Shown here one piece after another: positions 10,029 to 19,412 of a DNA stretch of 64,000 nt (the first letter of the stretch is position 1; each line of letters opens with the position of its first letter). The position numbers and the translations under genes were made by a program. The notes beneath the pieces were generated by a model. The model saw nothing but the letters and a program-made list of their open reading frames with translations, had not been told where the DNA came from and ran no database searches. Source of the DNA: Ovis canadensis (taxonomy: Eukaryota > Chordata > Mammalia > Artiodactyla > Bovidae). Where the stretch lies: contig NC_091247.1 in NCBI RefSeq assembly GCF_042477335.2, forward strand, positions 6,966,501 through 7,030,500, read 5' to 3'.

Positions 10029-10156
10029 TGGTGGTGGTTTAGTCACTAAGTCATGTCTGACTCTTGTGACCCCATGGACTGCAGCCCGCCAGGCTCCTCG
10101 GCTCACGGGATTTCCCAGGCAAGAATACTGCAGTGGGGAGCCATTTTCTTCTCCAT
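10029..10156 (-). mobile_element. Bov-tA SINE lacking its tRNA head
   Basis: gtggtttagtcactaagtca through gaagccattttcttctcc-type sequence is the complement of the BovB-derived half. The copy ends where the tRNA-related part should begin. Confidence 0.88.
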
Positions 10157-10169
10157 TCTGTGTGCAGTG

Positions 10170-10350
10170 TTTCTGCTAAACACCTCATGCCCTTGACCTC
10201 ACTGGACTGCAACCTTGTGACAGGCATGCCTTTATTATCCTTGTACACAGAGGGGGAAACCAAGCTCCAGACAGAGTAGATGAACTGCCTAAGGTCACCC
10301 TGCTGGGAGAGGCAGAGAAGGGACTAGAACTCAGGCCTCGTGGTCCAGAC
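10170..10350 (-). mobile_element. MIR SINE relic
   Basis: cagagggggaaaccaagctc ... gaactgcctaaggtcaccc and ggactagaactcaggcc are the antisense MIR core in order. Confidence 0.7.
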
Positions 10351-10464
10351 CAGAGCACTTTGCACTGAATAGTGCCACCCACTGCTCCCTCCACAGAGGG
10401 CCTGGGGACCATGAAGGAGGTGGGGAGTGGGGGAGCAGGAGGAGAAAGTGAAAAGTGTTGGGGG

Positions 10465-10610
10465 AAGGCCTGGATTCCAGGACCTGCTTTGCTTGTTCCT
10501 AGCAGGGTAACCCCAGGTCAGAAGGAATTTTATTTTTTGAGCCTCAGTTTCCTCATCTGTAAAATGGGCTCAGTAGTGGCATCCATCTCCCAACGTAGTT
10601 GTAAGAATGT
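10465..10610 (+). mobile_element. MIR SINE relic
   Basis: Sense MIR: gagcctcagtttcctcatct gtaaaatggg at 10538-10567, followed by the tgtaagaatg stretch. The neighbouring copy at 10170 is in the opposite orientation. Confidence 0.75.
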
Positions 10611-10639
10611 AGAATGTTTTGTGGACTGCTCCCTTTGCT

Positions 10640-10975
10640 TGGGAAGTTCCTCTCTAGCTCTTCAGGGAACCAGCCCTTCAGGGGACCAGCTTCTGCTCGC
10701 CCCTTTATATCTGTTTGAATGCCCCTTCCTCAGGGATGGCCTCCTTGACTATCCTTAGACAGTGTAGCTACTACCTGCCTCCTGCCATACATGCTGGTTG
10801 CTGTCTCTCTCGTTACCTTGCCTATTTCATTCCCAGCCCTTGTCACTGGCTGTGACATTTATTGTCTATTGTCTCTGCTCTAGCAGACTGTGAGCTCCAT
10901 GAGGGCAAGGAGTGCCCCTTGCCAACATCTGGCAGGGTGCCTGGCAAGCGAAGGAATAATCAAATGAAAGCTGAC
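10640..10975 (+). mobile_element. L2 3'-end relic
   Basis: actgtgagctccatgagggc aaggag (10886-10911) is the L2 3'-end signature, followed by gcagggtgcctggca. Upstream sequence (cctcagggatggcctccttg) fits L2 3' sequence. Confidence 0.7.
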
Positions 10976-11039
10976 GCATGTAAAATGCTTAGCACGGCGC
11001 CTGCTGCAGAGCAGTCACTCCATGGATGCTAGCAAGTGC

Positions 11040-11253
11040 TCTTGTGTGTGTTAGTCGCTCAGTCGTGCCCGACTCTTTGCGAGCCCATGGACTGCAGTCC
11101 ACCAGGTTCCTCTGTCCATGAGATTTTCCAGGCAAGGATACTGGAGTGGGTTGCCATTTCCTTCTCCAGGGGATCTTCCCAACCCAGGGATCGAACCCAG
11201 GTCTCCTGCACTGCAGGCAGATTCTTTACCGACTGAGCTACAAGGGAAGCCCA
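11040..11253 (-). mobile_element. Bov-tA SINE
   Basis: Complement is a full Bov-tA: tail gttagtcgctcagtcgtg at the left, body and tRNA head (ctgagctacaagggaagccc) at the right. Confidence 0.95.
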
Positions 11254-11269
11254 CTACTAAACAAACCCA

Positions 11270-11440
11270 AGGACTCCCCTGGTGGTCCAGAGGCTAAGAC
11301 CCCCACGTTCCCAATGCAGGGCGCCTGGGTTCGATCCCTGGTCTGGGAACTAGGGCCCACCCACATGCTGCAACTAAGAGTTTGCATGCAGCAACAAAGA
11401 CCTAGCACAGCCAAATAAATACTAAAAAGAAAACAAAACC
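11270..11440 (+). mobile_element. CHR-type SINE
   Basis: Sense copy with head aaggactcccctggtggtcc, box B-like gggttcgatccctggtc, gcagcaacaaagacctagca and an A-rich tail. It abuts the Bov-tA at 11040-11253 almost directly. Confidence 0.93.
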
Positions 11441-12149
11441 ACACTCACATTTTGAGACTGTCCACATAGAACACGGTGGCCTTTGGGTCAGTCACTCTGC
11501 CAGCTCTACTGCCTTGAAGAGAGCACAGGGTGGGGGTCCTAGGTTCCCCGCCCCTCACCCCAGCCCTGCACCCCCTTCCCCGCCCCCCCCCCACCCCCGC
11601 CCCGCATGCTTTGACTACTTTTTATGGTGACTGTGGGAACAGCGGGGAAGAGCTGCCTTAGCCTGGCCGCTGCTCTTTGAGTGGGGAGGCTGGGGTGCAG
11701 GCTGAGTAGGACCTAGGGGACCTGTGAAGTCCTCAGACACCACCCCTGCCCCAGCCCAGACTGGGCTCACCTGTCACTGCGCTCAGCCTCTCCCCAGTGA
11801 CTGCGTAGCTCCGGGGCACCTGTAATGTCATTTACATGTAGTATATCTAATATGAGAGTCCTCCTCTGAGTTCACGGCTGTAGCTGCAGGACTTAGCGCG
11901 CACCTGGCCTGTAGCAGGTCTCCATAAATACGTGCTGAATAATGAAGATGCAAGGGAAGCATCTCTAGGGCTGTGTTTTCTAACTTTTCGGAGTCGCTGA
12001 CTACTTTGAAAAACCCACGAAACCTTGGGACATCCCACCCGCTACCCGCCACCTCGTCAAGCACCCAGAGTGGGACGTATCATTTCAAGGATTTCATGCA
12101 TTCTTCCACCCTAAGGTCATTCATAAAGCTCTGCCTAAGATCTTTCTAT
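11441..12149. other. Unique-looking stretch approaching the CpG island
   Basis: Contains a C-rich low-complexity run at about 11548-11605 and an L2/MIR 3' tail at about 11860-11950 (gcacctggcctgtagcaggt, ataaatacgtgctgaat). No exon is seen. Confidence 0.5.
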
Positions 12150-13140
12150 CTGGGGCGGGGGCCAGCTCTGAGATCGCGGGGGCGGGGGAGATGGTGGGGA
12201 AGATGTTACCGAGAGGCACACTCTGGGGAACCCAACCTCCCCCCAAGAGGCTGGCGAAGAACGGGGTGAGTGAGCGCCTCTTCTTTGACGTGCTGCGGTC
12301 CAGGAGAAGGAAAGAAAGCGAGGTCGAGGCAATCTGGCAGGATGGGGAGAGAGCGGGAAGCAAGGGAGGAGAGGACGGAGCATCGGGGAGGGAAAGGGGA
12401 CGTGATGGAGAGACGCAGCCCTTCGCCGGGAAGAGCAGGGCGAGCCGGGGGAACAAAGAGCCGGCGCGCAGCGAGCGAGGCGCGGAGGCGCCGGGAGGGA
12501 GAGGCCCGAGGCCGGCCGGCCGCCCGGGCTGTCTGATTTTCTGTCAGCCGCCGCTGATTAACGGGCCGCCTTCCAGCTCCGAGCGCGCCGAGCCGCGTTC
12601 CTGGCAACCCAGCGCGCAGCTTCCTGGCGGAGGCGGGGCCTGCGGAAAGGTTACATTTGCACAAAGTGCCTCGGCTCCGCGGCCCGGAGGGGCTGCGCGG
12701 GGCGGGGGATGGCGGGGGGCGGCGGGCAAGCCAGGCGGGCCGAGAGGAAAGGCTGCGGCGGGCGGCGCTGCCTGGGTAATGGGAAAATTCCTCTGGGGGG
12801 CCGTGCTGAAAAATATCAGGTTACACACCGGCGGCGCGAGCGGCACCTCCCGTAGCAGCCCGACGTCCCGGCCGCGAGGGCGCGGGGATCGGCGCCCCGT
12901 TGCGCCCCGGGTGCTGCGCCCCAGCGGGTGCCCAGGCCCTTGAACTCCAGCCCGAGCGCGCCAGTCTACTGCTCCCCAGCCTGTGCTCCCGGGTCCCTGC
13001 ACCCCAGCCCTGTGCATCCCGACTGGAGGCCCCTAGCCTGTGCGCCTGAGCGTGCGCCCTACCTACCCGGTGCGCCGAGCCCGAGCATCTGTGTTCCGCG
13101 TGCCCAGCCCCTGCGCTCTGGGGCGTCAACTCGCCTTCAC
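12150..13140. promoter_or_regulatory. CpG island, candidate promoter/regulatory region
   Basis: By far the densest CpG cluster in the window; 12440-12560 alone holds around 20 CpG. It includes GC-box-like gggcggg motifs (e.g. near 12155 and 12695) and a ggccggccggcc palindrome near 12510. AT-richer islets inside it (tgattaacgg near 12555, ttacatttgcacaaag near 12650, gggaaaattcct near 12780, aaaatatcaggtt near 12810) resemble constrained regulatory sequence rather than neutral GC-rich DNA. A donor-like gggtgagtg at ~12263 exists, but no matching exon structure can be shown. A 250-codon plus-strand frame (12191-12943) has only compositional complexity. Direction of any transcript is undetermined. 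Confidence 0.7.
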
Positions 13141-13814
13141 AGCCTTCATCACAGCCTCAGAAGGCAGATGAAAGAACCCCACTTTCCCAAATCTCAATCT
13201 CCAGGCCTCCCCGCTGACCGTCCCCTTCTCCCTAAGAAGGCCATTGGATGACTGGGGCCAGGCCCTGCGGAGAGGACAGACCGGATGGATCCAGCGTGTT
13301 CACAGTGACTTGGGAAGTGGGGTCGACTCGAGTCTGTCCTCGCCTTCCCTCGTGGCTCGCCAGGTCTGCCCAGTTCTCTGAGAATTGGGCCGTTTCCTCT
13401 AGTACCCACTTGCATAGGATAAGCAGTGTCGGTCTGCACTGCGTTCGCCACTACCCTGCTCCCACACCATCTGTGGCTCCCTATTACCACCTGTACTTTC
13501 TAGTTTACACCCTTGGGTCCTATCCAGCATGGGGGTTAGGGAGTGATGTCAAAACTCCCCAGGACCTGGGGTCCTGCCACTCTGGGGGTTGAAGAGCTTC
13601 TGACCAGACCCTCTGGTGACATATCTGGTGAGATTCGGTCTTTCATTGAACTGGTTCTTTCAGTAGACATTGTATTAATTCAATGCCAACTAGATGTCAA
13701 CCAGTTTCTGGGCCTTGCCCTGGGCCCTGGAGGCAGCACCAGAAGCAGCCTCAGCCCTCAGGGAATTCGGGTCCCAGCAGGCAGGGTGGAGGCTGCCCAG
13801 AAAGGATGTCGAAA
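13141..13814. other. Unique stretch downstream of the CpG island
   Basis: No repeat family or exon I can support. It could hold the beginning of a transcript driven by the island, but I see no coding signature. Confidence 0.5.
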
Positions 13815-13975
13815 CCTGGAGTCCAGTGGATAAGGGTTTACATTCTGCTCTCCCACTTCCTGGCCGTTACGTGTCCTTGGGCAAGCTACTCTCACAACCC
13901 CTGTCTGCCCGGCTGTCAAACGGGGGTAGAATAGCAGTAAGAGCCACTTCCTCAGGCTTGCCTGGGTGGATTGAA
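13815..13975 (+). mobile_element. MIR SINE relic
   Basis: Sense MIR core: ctctcccacttcctggccgt, gtccttgggcaagctact and ctgtcaaacgggggtagaat in order. Confidence 0.7.
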
Positions 13976-14670
13976 GGAGAGACACCAGTAGCTCTTGGCA
14001 CCGTTCACAGTGGCACTCACTCAGTGGGGCATTTTATTACTGTTAGGGCTCTGGAGGAGTCCACCAATAATAACTCAAGTGCACGGCAAGATTCTCCACT
14101 GCAGAAGTCTCAGCAAGGCTTCAGAAGGCAGGGAGATGTGGGGTGGGGCTGGCTGGTATGTCACGGTGCACACACATTTACAGCTCAAAGCGTGACTTCT
14201 CCAAGGCACATGCGCAACAGGGACCAGCCAAGGTCAAGGCTGCAGTTCTCCTTTTACCAGGGGATCTGGGGAAGCTGGGCCACTTGGCTCGGGGAGCTGT
14301 TACCCTGGAGGGTCTCTCCTGCCACCGAGCTGGAACAGGGTTTTCTCTGAAGCAGCAAAGCAGTGGGCAGAATCTGCTGCTGCCTCCCAGGGCGGGGAGG
14401 CCGATCTCTGTGAACCCGGCAGCACAGACCAGGGAGGGAAGACAGATCAGGTGGGACGGAGGCTTGTCAGGCTGGTCCCCTCCAGAAATCAATCAGACCC
14501 TTACAGAAGCTTGGGGCCCATGGGGTCCTGGGCTTCTCAGAAAATGGTCCAAGGGCAAGTGGGGCAAGGACAGGGTGGGAGTCAAGAACATCATGGGCTC
14601 GCTGTTGCCTTGGTGGCCCTCCCCAGGGCCTCACGAATTGGTCTGGGAACCATATTCAATATCTTGTAAT
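13976..14670. other. Unique stretch, no gene seen
   Basis: Neither a known repeat nor an exon is recognisable; overlapping frames of 100-218 codons on both strands lack domain-like content. Confidence 0.5.
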
Positions 14671-14680
14671 AAGCCATAAT

Positions 14681-14953
14681 TGGAGAAGGCAATGGCACCC
14701 CACTCCAGTACTCTTGCCTGGAAAATCCCATGGACGGAGGAGCCTGGTAGGCTGCAGTCCATGGGGTCGCTAAGAGTCAGACATGACTGAGCGACTTCAC
14801 TTTCACTTTTCACTTTCATGCATTGGAGAAGGAAATGGCAGCCCACTCCAGTGTTCTTGCCTGGAGAATCCCAGGGACAGGAGAGCCTGGTGGGCTGCCA
14901 TCTATGGGGTCACACAGAGTCAGACACAACTGAAGTGACTTAGTAGCAGCAGC
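14681..14953 (+). mobile_element. Bov-A2 SINE (dimer) with 10-bp TSD
   Basis: Two Bov-A monomers in tandem (14681-14800 and 14824-14953) joined by the cactttcacttttcacttt linker, ending in gtagcagcagc. TSD aagccataat at 14671-14680 and 14954-14963 fixes the ends. Bov-A2 is characteristic of ruminants. Confidence 0.95.
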
Positions 14954-14991
14954 AAGCCATAATGGAAGAGAATATGAAAAAGAATAAATAT

Positions 14992-15193
14992 ATGCATGCT
15001 AAGTTACTTCAGTGGTGTCCAACTCTGTGACCCTATGGACTGTTGCCCACCAAGCTTTTCTGCCCATGGGATTCTCCAGGCAAGAATACTGGAGTGGGTT
15101 GCTATGGCCCCTTCCAGGAGATCTTCCTGATCCAGGGATCAAACCCTGGATTTGGCAGGTGGGTTCTTTACACTAGTGCTACCTGGGAAGTTA
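14992..15193 (-). mobile_element. Bov-tA SINE
   Basis: Complement is a diverged Bov-tA; the plus strand has ctaagttacttcagtggtg at the left (tail) and tagtgctacctgggaagtt at the right (head). Confidence 0.9.
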
Positions 15194-15243
15194 TGTATAT
15201 GTATAAAACTGAATCAGAAACTAACACGACATGGTAAATTAAC

Positions 15244-15549
15244 TAGCTGTTGTTCAGTCACTAAGCTGTGTCCTACTTTTTGCTACATCATGGACTGCAC
15301 TACACCAGGCTCCTTTGTCCTCCTATATGTCCCAGAGTTTGCTCAAATTTGTGTCCATTGAGTCAGTGATGCTATCTAACCATTCTCTGCCGCGTCCTTC
15401 TTCTTTTGCCTTCAATCTTTCCCAGCATCAGGGTCTTTTCCAGTGATTCAGCTCTTAGCATCAGGTGGCCAAAATATTGGATCCCATTCCAGCAAGTCCT
15501 TCTAATGAATATTCAGGGTTAATTTCCTTTAGAACTGATTGGTTTGATT
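15244..15549 (-). mobile_element. BovB 3'-end fragment
   Basis: Complement of the last ~300 bp of BovB: tail gttgttcagtcactaagctg at the left, then gatgctatctaaccattctc and ccagcatcagggtcttttcc. Considerably diverged. Confidence 0.9.
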
Positions 15550-15639
15550 AACTATACTTCACTTTATAAAAAGAAAAGAAGAAAGAATCATCCAAAAGGG
15601 TAGTTTGGCGTCAAAAATTCCAAAAAAAGAAAAAGAAGA

Positions 15640-16105
15640 ACTGGTCTGCAATCAGATGGAATCCTAGCTCTGTCTCTGAGCTGGTGACTTGCTCCAGGCC
15701 AGTGTGGTTGCCTTGACCCCTGCAGCTCTCAGCCACCAGCGAAGTGACAGCGTTGACTAGACACTTAGCATGTGCTATGAGCTTGTGGATCTGGTGTCCT
15801 AACAGGGCCAGGAAGTAAGGATCTGTTAAGGTTGTTTTTTCACAGAAGAGGAAACAGGGTAAGAGAGTTTAAGTTGTCATACAGTCAGTCCTTGGTGAGG
15901 CTGGAACCCAAAGCCAGCCTTGCCAGACACCAAGGTCTGAACTCTTAACTAAGTGCCAGGGGCCACCTCCCAGGTGGACCCAATGAGCCCCCAGCAAGGG
16001 CTGAGAGTCCACTCTAGCTGACAGGCTGCCTCTGGTAAGGTACCCATTTTATAGATGAACTAGCAGATGCTTTGGTGACTTGCTCAAAACCCTGTTGCTA
16101 AGTGG
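15640..16105. mobile_element. Cluster of MIR relics
   Basis: A sense MIR start at ~15640-15720 (atcctagctctgtctctgag), an antisense MIR at ~15750-15955 (gaagaggaaacagggtaaga, ggctggaacccaaagc) and a partial antisense copy at ~16035-16105 (cccattttatagatgaac). 16106-16379 shows nothing further. Confidence 0.6.
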
Positions 16106-16379
16106 GGCCCATAAGAAAAGGCAAGAAAAGGATTGCTAGCATACCAGAACCGGAACCAGAAGGCATCTCGGATTCTTCCAATCCACAGGGAAGAAATGGT
16201 GACAGGGAACCATGGTCCAAAGAGGGCTGGGGCCCAGCCACCTGCTGAAGCTCTTTCTCAGTCATCATGGGCTGCATACCCGCCCCAGTGAAATGATGAC
16301 CCCCCCCCCAACATGTGAGTTCCATGGAACTTTTGAGAGGAAATGGAGGGTGACTGGGGAGAACAGCAGTTACATAAAG

Positions 16380-16577
16380 TGTGAGCGTCAGTCGCTCAGT
16401 TGTGTCCGACTCTTTGCCATCCCACGGACTGCAGCCCATCAGACTTCTCTGTCTATGGGATGTTCCAGGCAAGGATACTGGAGTGGGTTGCCATTTTCTT
16501 CTCCAGAGGATCTTCCCAACCCAGGGATCGAACCCAGGTGTCCTGCACTGCAAGCAGATTCTTTACCAACTGAGCTA
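16380..16577 (-). mobile_element. Bov-tA SINE
   Basis: Complement is a near-complete copy: cgtcagtcgctcagttgtgt at the left, tctttaccaactgagcta at the right. Confidence 0.94.
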
Positions 16578-16637
16578 AAATTTCATAAAAGGACCCAGGT
16601 TTTCACCCAGAGGCTCATCAGAGTGCTGCCTTGCTGT

Positions 16638-16700
16638 ACTGTGCTTAGTCACTCAGTCGCGTCCGACTCTTTGAGACCCCATGGACTGTAGCCTCTGCCA
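16638..16700 (-). mobile_element. Bov-tA tail fragment
   Basis: gtgcttagtcactcagtcgc followed by ttgagaccccatggactg is the complement of a Bov-tA end, cut off after ~60 bp. Confidence 0.85.
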
Positions 16701-17264
16701 AAATTTCCAGCTGGAATTTCCTAAGGTGGGGGAGAGGCGAGAGGGGAGGAGGGTGGAAGGGTGGGGGAAGGGTAGAATGAAGCGTAAGTCAGCCCAGGTC
16801 ACAGTCTTCTGGGTCCTCACAGGATGAGCCCCAGCATCTCAGTTTCACACCTGCACAGTGTGGGTGCCACTCCCCTCTCCAGGTCTCCCAGTCCAAGAAG
16901 CTGGGAGACTAATCGGCTGTGACCCTGATGTTGAAGCGAGTCTAACGTTCTGCGCTCACGCATTCGACCAGACTTCGCAGGCTTCTAGTTGATGCCGGCA
17001 GCCCTGCGCCAGGGAGTGGGGTACAGCCTCGAGTAAGAGAGAAACGTGCCCGCCCTCATGGCTTTCCCACCCCTAGGTCTAGTTCTCAGTCTAAGAGGCA
17101 AATGTGAGGCGTCTATGGGAGCCTTATTCACACAAGAGTGGTTCTCCCAGACCCCTTGATGTTTCTGGAAAAAGGAAGAAAGAGGGGTGTGCAGAGAGGT
17201 GGGGGGGTCACACAAGGTCACACACTAATTTTCAGGTACACTTCCAGCAAATTTAACCTCCTGG
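16701..17264. other. Unique stretch, no gene seen
   Basis: G/A-rich run at about 16725-16785; no exon or repeat family recognised. Confidence 0.5.
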
Positions 17265-17715
17265 GATCTATCACACGGGTCAATCACTGAAGAACTATGG
17301 ACGGAGGTTCACAACATCGTACAGGAGGCGGTGACCAAAACCATCCCAAAGAAGAAGAAATGCAAGAAGGCATTTGTGGTTGTCTGAGGAGGCCTTACAA
17401 ATAGCAGAGGAAAGAAGAGAAGCAGAAGGTAAGGGAGAAAGGGAAAGATATACCCAACTGAATGCAGAGTTTCAGAGAATAGCAAGGAGATATAAGAAAG
17501 CTTTCTTAAGTGAACAATGCAAAGAAATAGAGGAAAACAATAGAATGGGAAAGACTAAACATCTCTTCAAGAAAACTGGAGATACCAAGGGAACATTTCA
17601 TGTAAAGATGGGCACAATAAAGGACAGACATAGCAAGGACCTAACAGAAGCAGAAGAAATAAAGAAGAGATAGAAAGAATACACCAAAGAACTATACACT
17701 GATCAATATGAATGC
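17265..17715 (+). mobile_element. BovB internal fragment (between EN and RT domains)
   Basis: Sense BovB ORF2 between endonuclease and RT. A frame at 17374-17673 reads EALQIAEERREAEGKGERER and FHVKMGTIKDRHSKDLTEAE, matching the family linker region. The corresponding upstream and downstream parts are absent. It ends near 17715, and an RT-containing BovB copy of the same orientation starts at 19413. Confidence 0.85.
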
Positions 17716-17804
17716 CTTAAAATATCAGCGCTACTAGGGAAGAAACACTAGTCTCTTTCAGTGGACCATTCACCTGAGCATCCCGAACGCTCTGTGAACA
17801 TTCA

Positions 17805-18116
17805 TTCACTAAGTGAAAGTCGCTCAGCCGTGTCCGACTCTTTGCCACTCCATGGACTGTAGTCCATGGAATTCTCCAGGCCAAAATACTGGAGTGGGTA
17901 GCCTTTCCCTTCTCCAGGGCATCTTCCCAACCCAGGGATTCAACCCAGGTCTCCCGCATTGCAGGTGGATTCTTTACCAGCTGAGCCACCAGGGAATCCC
18001 AAGAATCCTGGAGTGGTAGCCTATCCCGTCTCCAGCAGATCTGCCAGACCCAGGAATTGAACTGGGGTCTCCTGCAGCAGGCGGATTCTTTATCAACGAA
18101 GCTATCAGGCAGGCCC
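17805..18116 (-). mobile_element. Bov-tA SINE with duplicated head section
   Basis: 17805-18000 is a full antisense Bov-tA ending ctgagccaccagggaatccc. 18001-18116 repeats the body-head part (agaatcctggagtggtagcc ... acgaagctatcaggcaggcc), giving a partial dimer, a form known for Bov-tA variants. Confidence 0.9.
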
Positions 18117-18118
18117 AT

Positions 18119-18290
18119 CTTGACCTTTACACTTCTCATGTGAGAAGTGAGTGGATCCCTGAGTGGGTCCCTTTAAACTCCGAGTTCTTCTAAAGGATTA
18201 GTCTGAAGTTTAGGGCTTTTCCACTTCATTCATTAAGCCCTGATTACATAGTTATTGACTGGAAATATATTTATTGCATACAGTCAACTG
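18119..18290. repeat. Local duplicated unit, copy A (complete)
   Basis: Complete form of a unit repeated at 18568 and 19307. It starts tcttgacctttacacttctc and ends caactggttactgg. A perfect palindrome cacttctca-tg-tgagaagtg lies at 18130-18149. Family not recognised. Confidence 0.8.
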
Positions 18291-18567
18291 GTTACTGGTT
18301 TCCTGATTATGACTTAACCCCTGCTATCATCATGTTCAAACTACATGACAGGAGGGCAGTTAGAAAATTGGGTTCATCCAGGGACGGAGCTGCTGGGACC
18401 ATGGTCTGCTGGGGACATCAATTCTAAGGACTCTAAATGGTCCTCAGATCTTGTCCATTCTCTGTCCTGTGGCTTCTTTGGATGCTGGGAACTTACTAAG
18501 ATGGACCATGCCTGCCAGCCTCATCCAGAAGATCGGCAGTGGCCTGGTTACCCTCCTGCAGTCTTAA

Positions 18568-18690
18568 GTCTTGACCTTTACACTTCTCATCTGAGAAGTG
18601 AGTGGGTCCCTGAGGTCCCTTCAAACTCTGAGTTCTGTAATCCTCTAAAGGATGAGTCTGAAGTTTAGAGCTTCTCCACTTCCTTCTGCC
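18568..18690. repeat. Local duplicated unit, copy B (left part)
   Basis: Repeats the left ~120 bp of the unit at 18119, 449 bp downstream, including the palindrome (cacttctca-tc-tgagaagtg at 18579-18598). It breaks off after ttctccactt. Confidence 0.8.
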
Positions 18691-18885
18691 TTCTAATAGA
18701 GGAAATTTCCTCCTGGAGGAGGCACCGCTGGGCTAAACTCTGTGTTGGCATGGGGGTGGGGGGAAGGTGATCTACCATATATTGAGCAAGGGCCAACTAT
18801 GGATCAGGCAGAGGCTGGGCCGTTGGTCAGCATTTCCCAGGACATGGTGAGGGACTGGGGGCAATGGGATTGGGTGGTTGGCATG

Positions 18886-19254
18886 TGTTGGGACCTGACC
18901 TGAGCCATGACAGGCTCAACAGGCCACACTAGGCCTAAGCCTCAGGTTCTGGTAAGCATGAGTCATAATTCTAGGAAGCCCCACCAAGGTCCCCGATGAC
19001 GCCAAGGTTAAGTCAATCACCACGATGACCCAAGGCTGAGTCAATCACCACACGCCAACTACACTATTGCTGAGACAAAGGACTGCCTGTATATAAGCAG
19101 CTGTGATTCAGAGCTCAGGGCTCTCGTCAAGACTCCACTGTGCTGGATGAGACTTGAGCCCTAGCTCGAGCTAGCAATAAACCCCTTTATGCTTTTGCAT
19201 TGCTGTGGACGTCTTATTCTCTCAGGTTTGGGGACTCAGACACTGGGCATAACA
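18886..19254 (+). mobile_element. Solo ERV LTR with TG..CA ends and 5-bp TSD
   Basis: A 369-bp LTR begins tgttgggacctg and ends gggcataaca, flanked by gcatg at 18881-18885 and 19255-19259. TATA-like tatataag at 19090-19097 and polyadenylation signal aataaa at 19176-19181 are spaced as in a U3-R-U5 structure on the plus strand. A near-tandem ggttaagtcaatcaccac / ggctgagtcaatcaccac pair lies in U3 (~19008-19050). No internal viral sequence remains, so this is the product of LTR-LTR recombination. Family not assigned. Confidence 0.85.
19090..19097 (+). promoter_or_regulatory. TATA box of the solo LTR
   Basis: tatataag inside the LTR, 79 bp upstream of the aataaa signal. It could act as an alternative promoter reading rightward into the BovB copy at 19413; there is no transcript evidence here. 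Confidence 0.55.
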
Positions 19255-19306
19255 GCATGGAGACCTGAGATCCTCTGCACATCTTAGAACCATAGGCAGG
19301 AGCAAT

Positions 19307-19412
19307 GATAAAGGATGAGTCTGAAGTTTAGAGCTTCTCCACTTCATTCATTAAGCCCCAATTCATAGTCATTGACTGAAAATATATTTATTGCATACAT
19401 TCAACTGGTTAA
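19307..19412. repeat. Local duplicated unit, copy C (right part)
   Basis: Repeats the right ~105 bp of the unit at 18119 (taaaggatgagtctgaag through caactggttaa). The first ~37 bp also overlap the end of copy B. The BovB copy starts directly after it. Confidence 0.8.

Noticed and set aside
12191..12943. 250-codon plus-strand open frame in the CpG island
   Set aside because: Composition-driven (Gly, Arg, Pro, Ala runs); overlapping frames are open on the other strand too. No domain, no codon-bias evidence and no splice context.
19372..19412. ATG at 19372 as the real start of the BovB reverse-transcriptase frame
   Set aside because: These 41 bp belong to the flanking local repeat (copy C), not to BovB; the ATG is in frame by chance.
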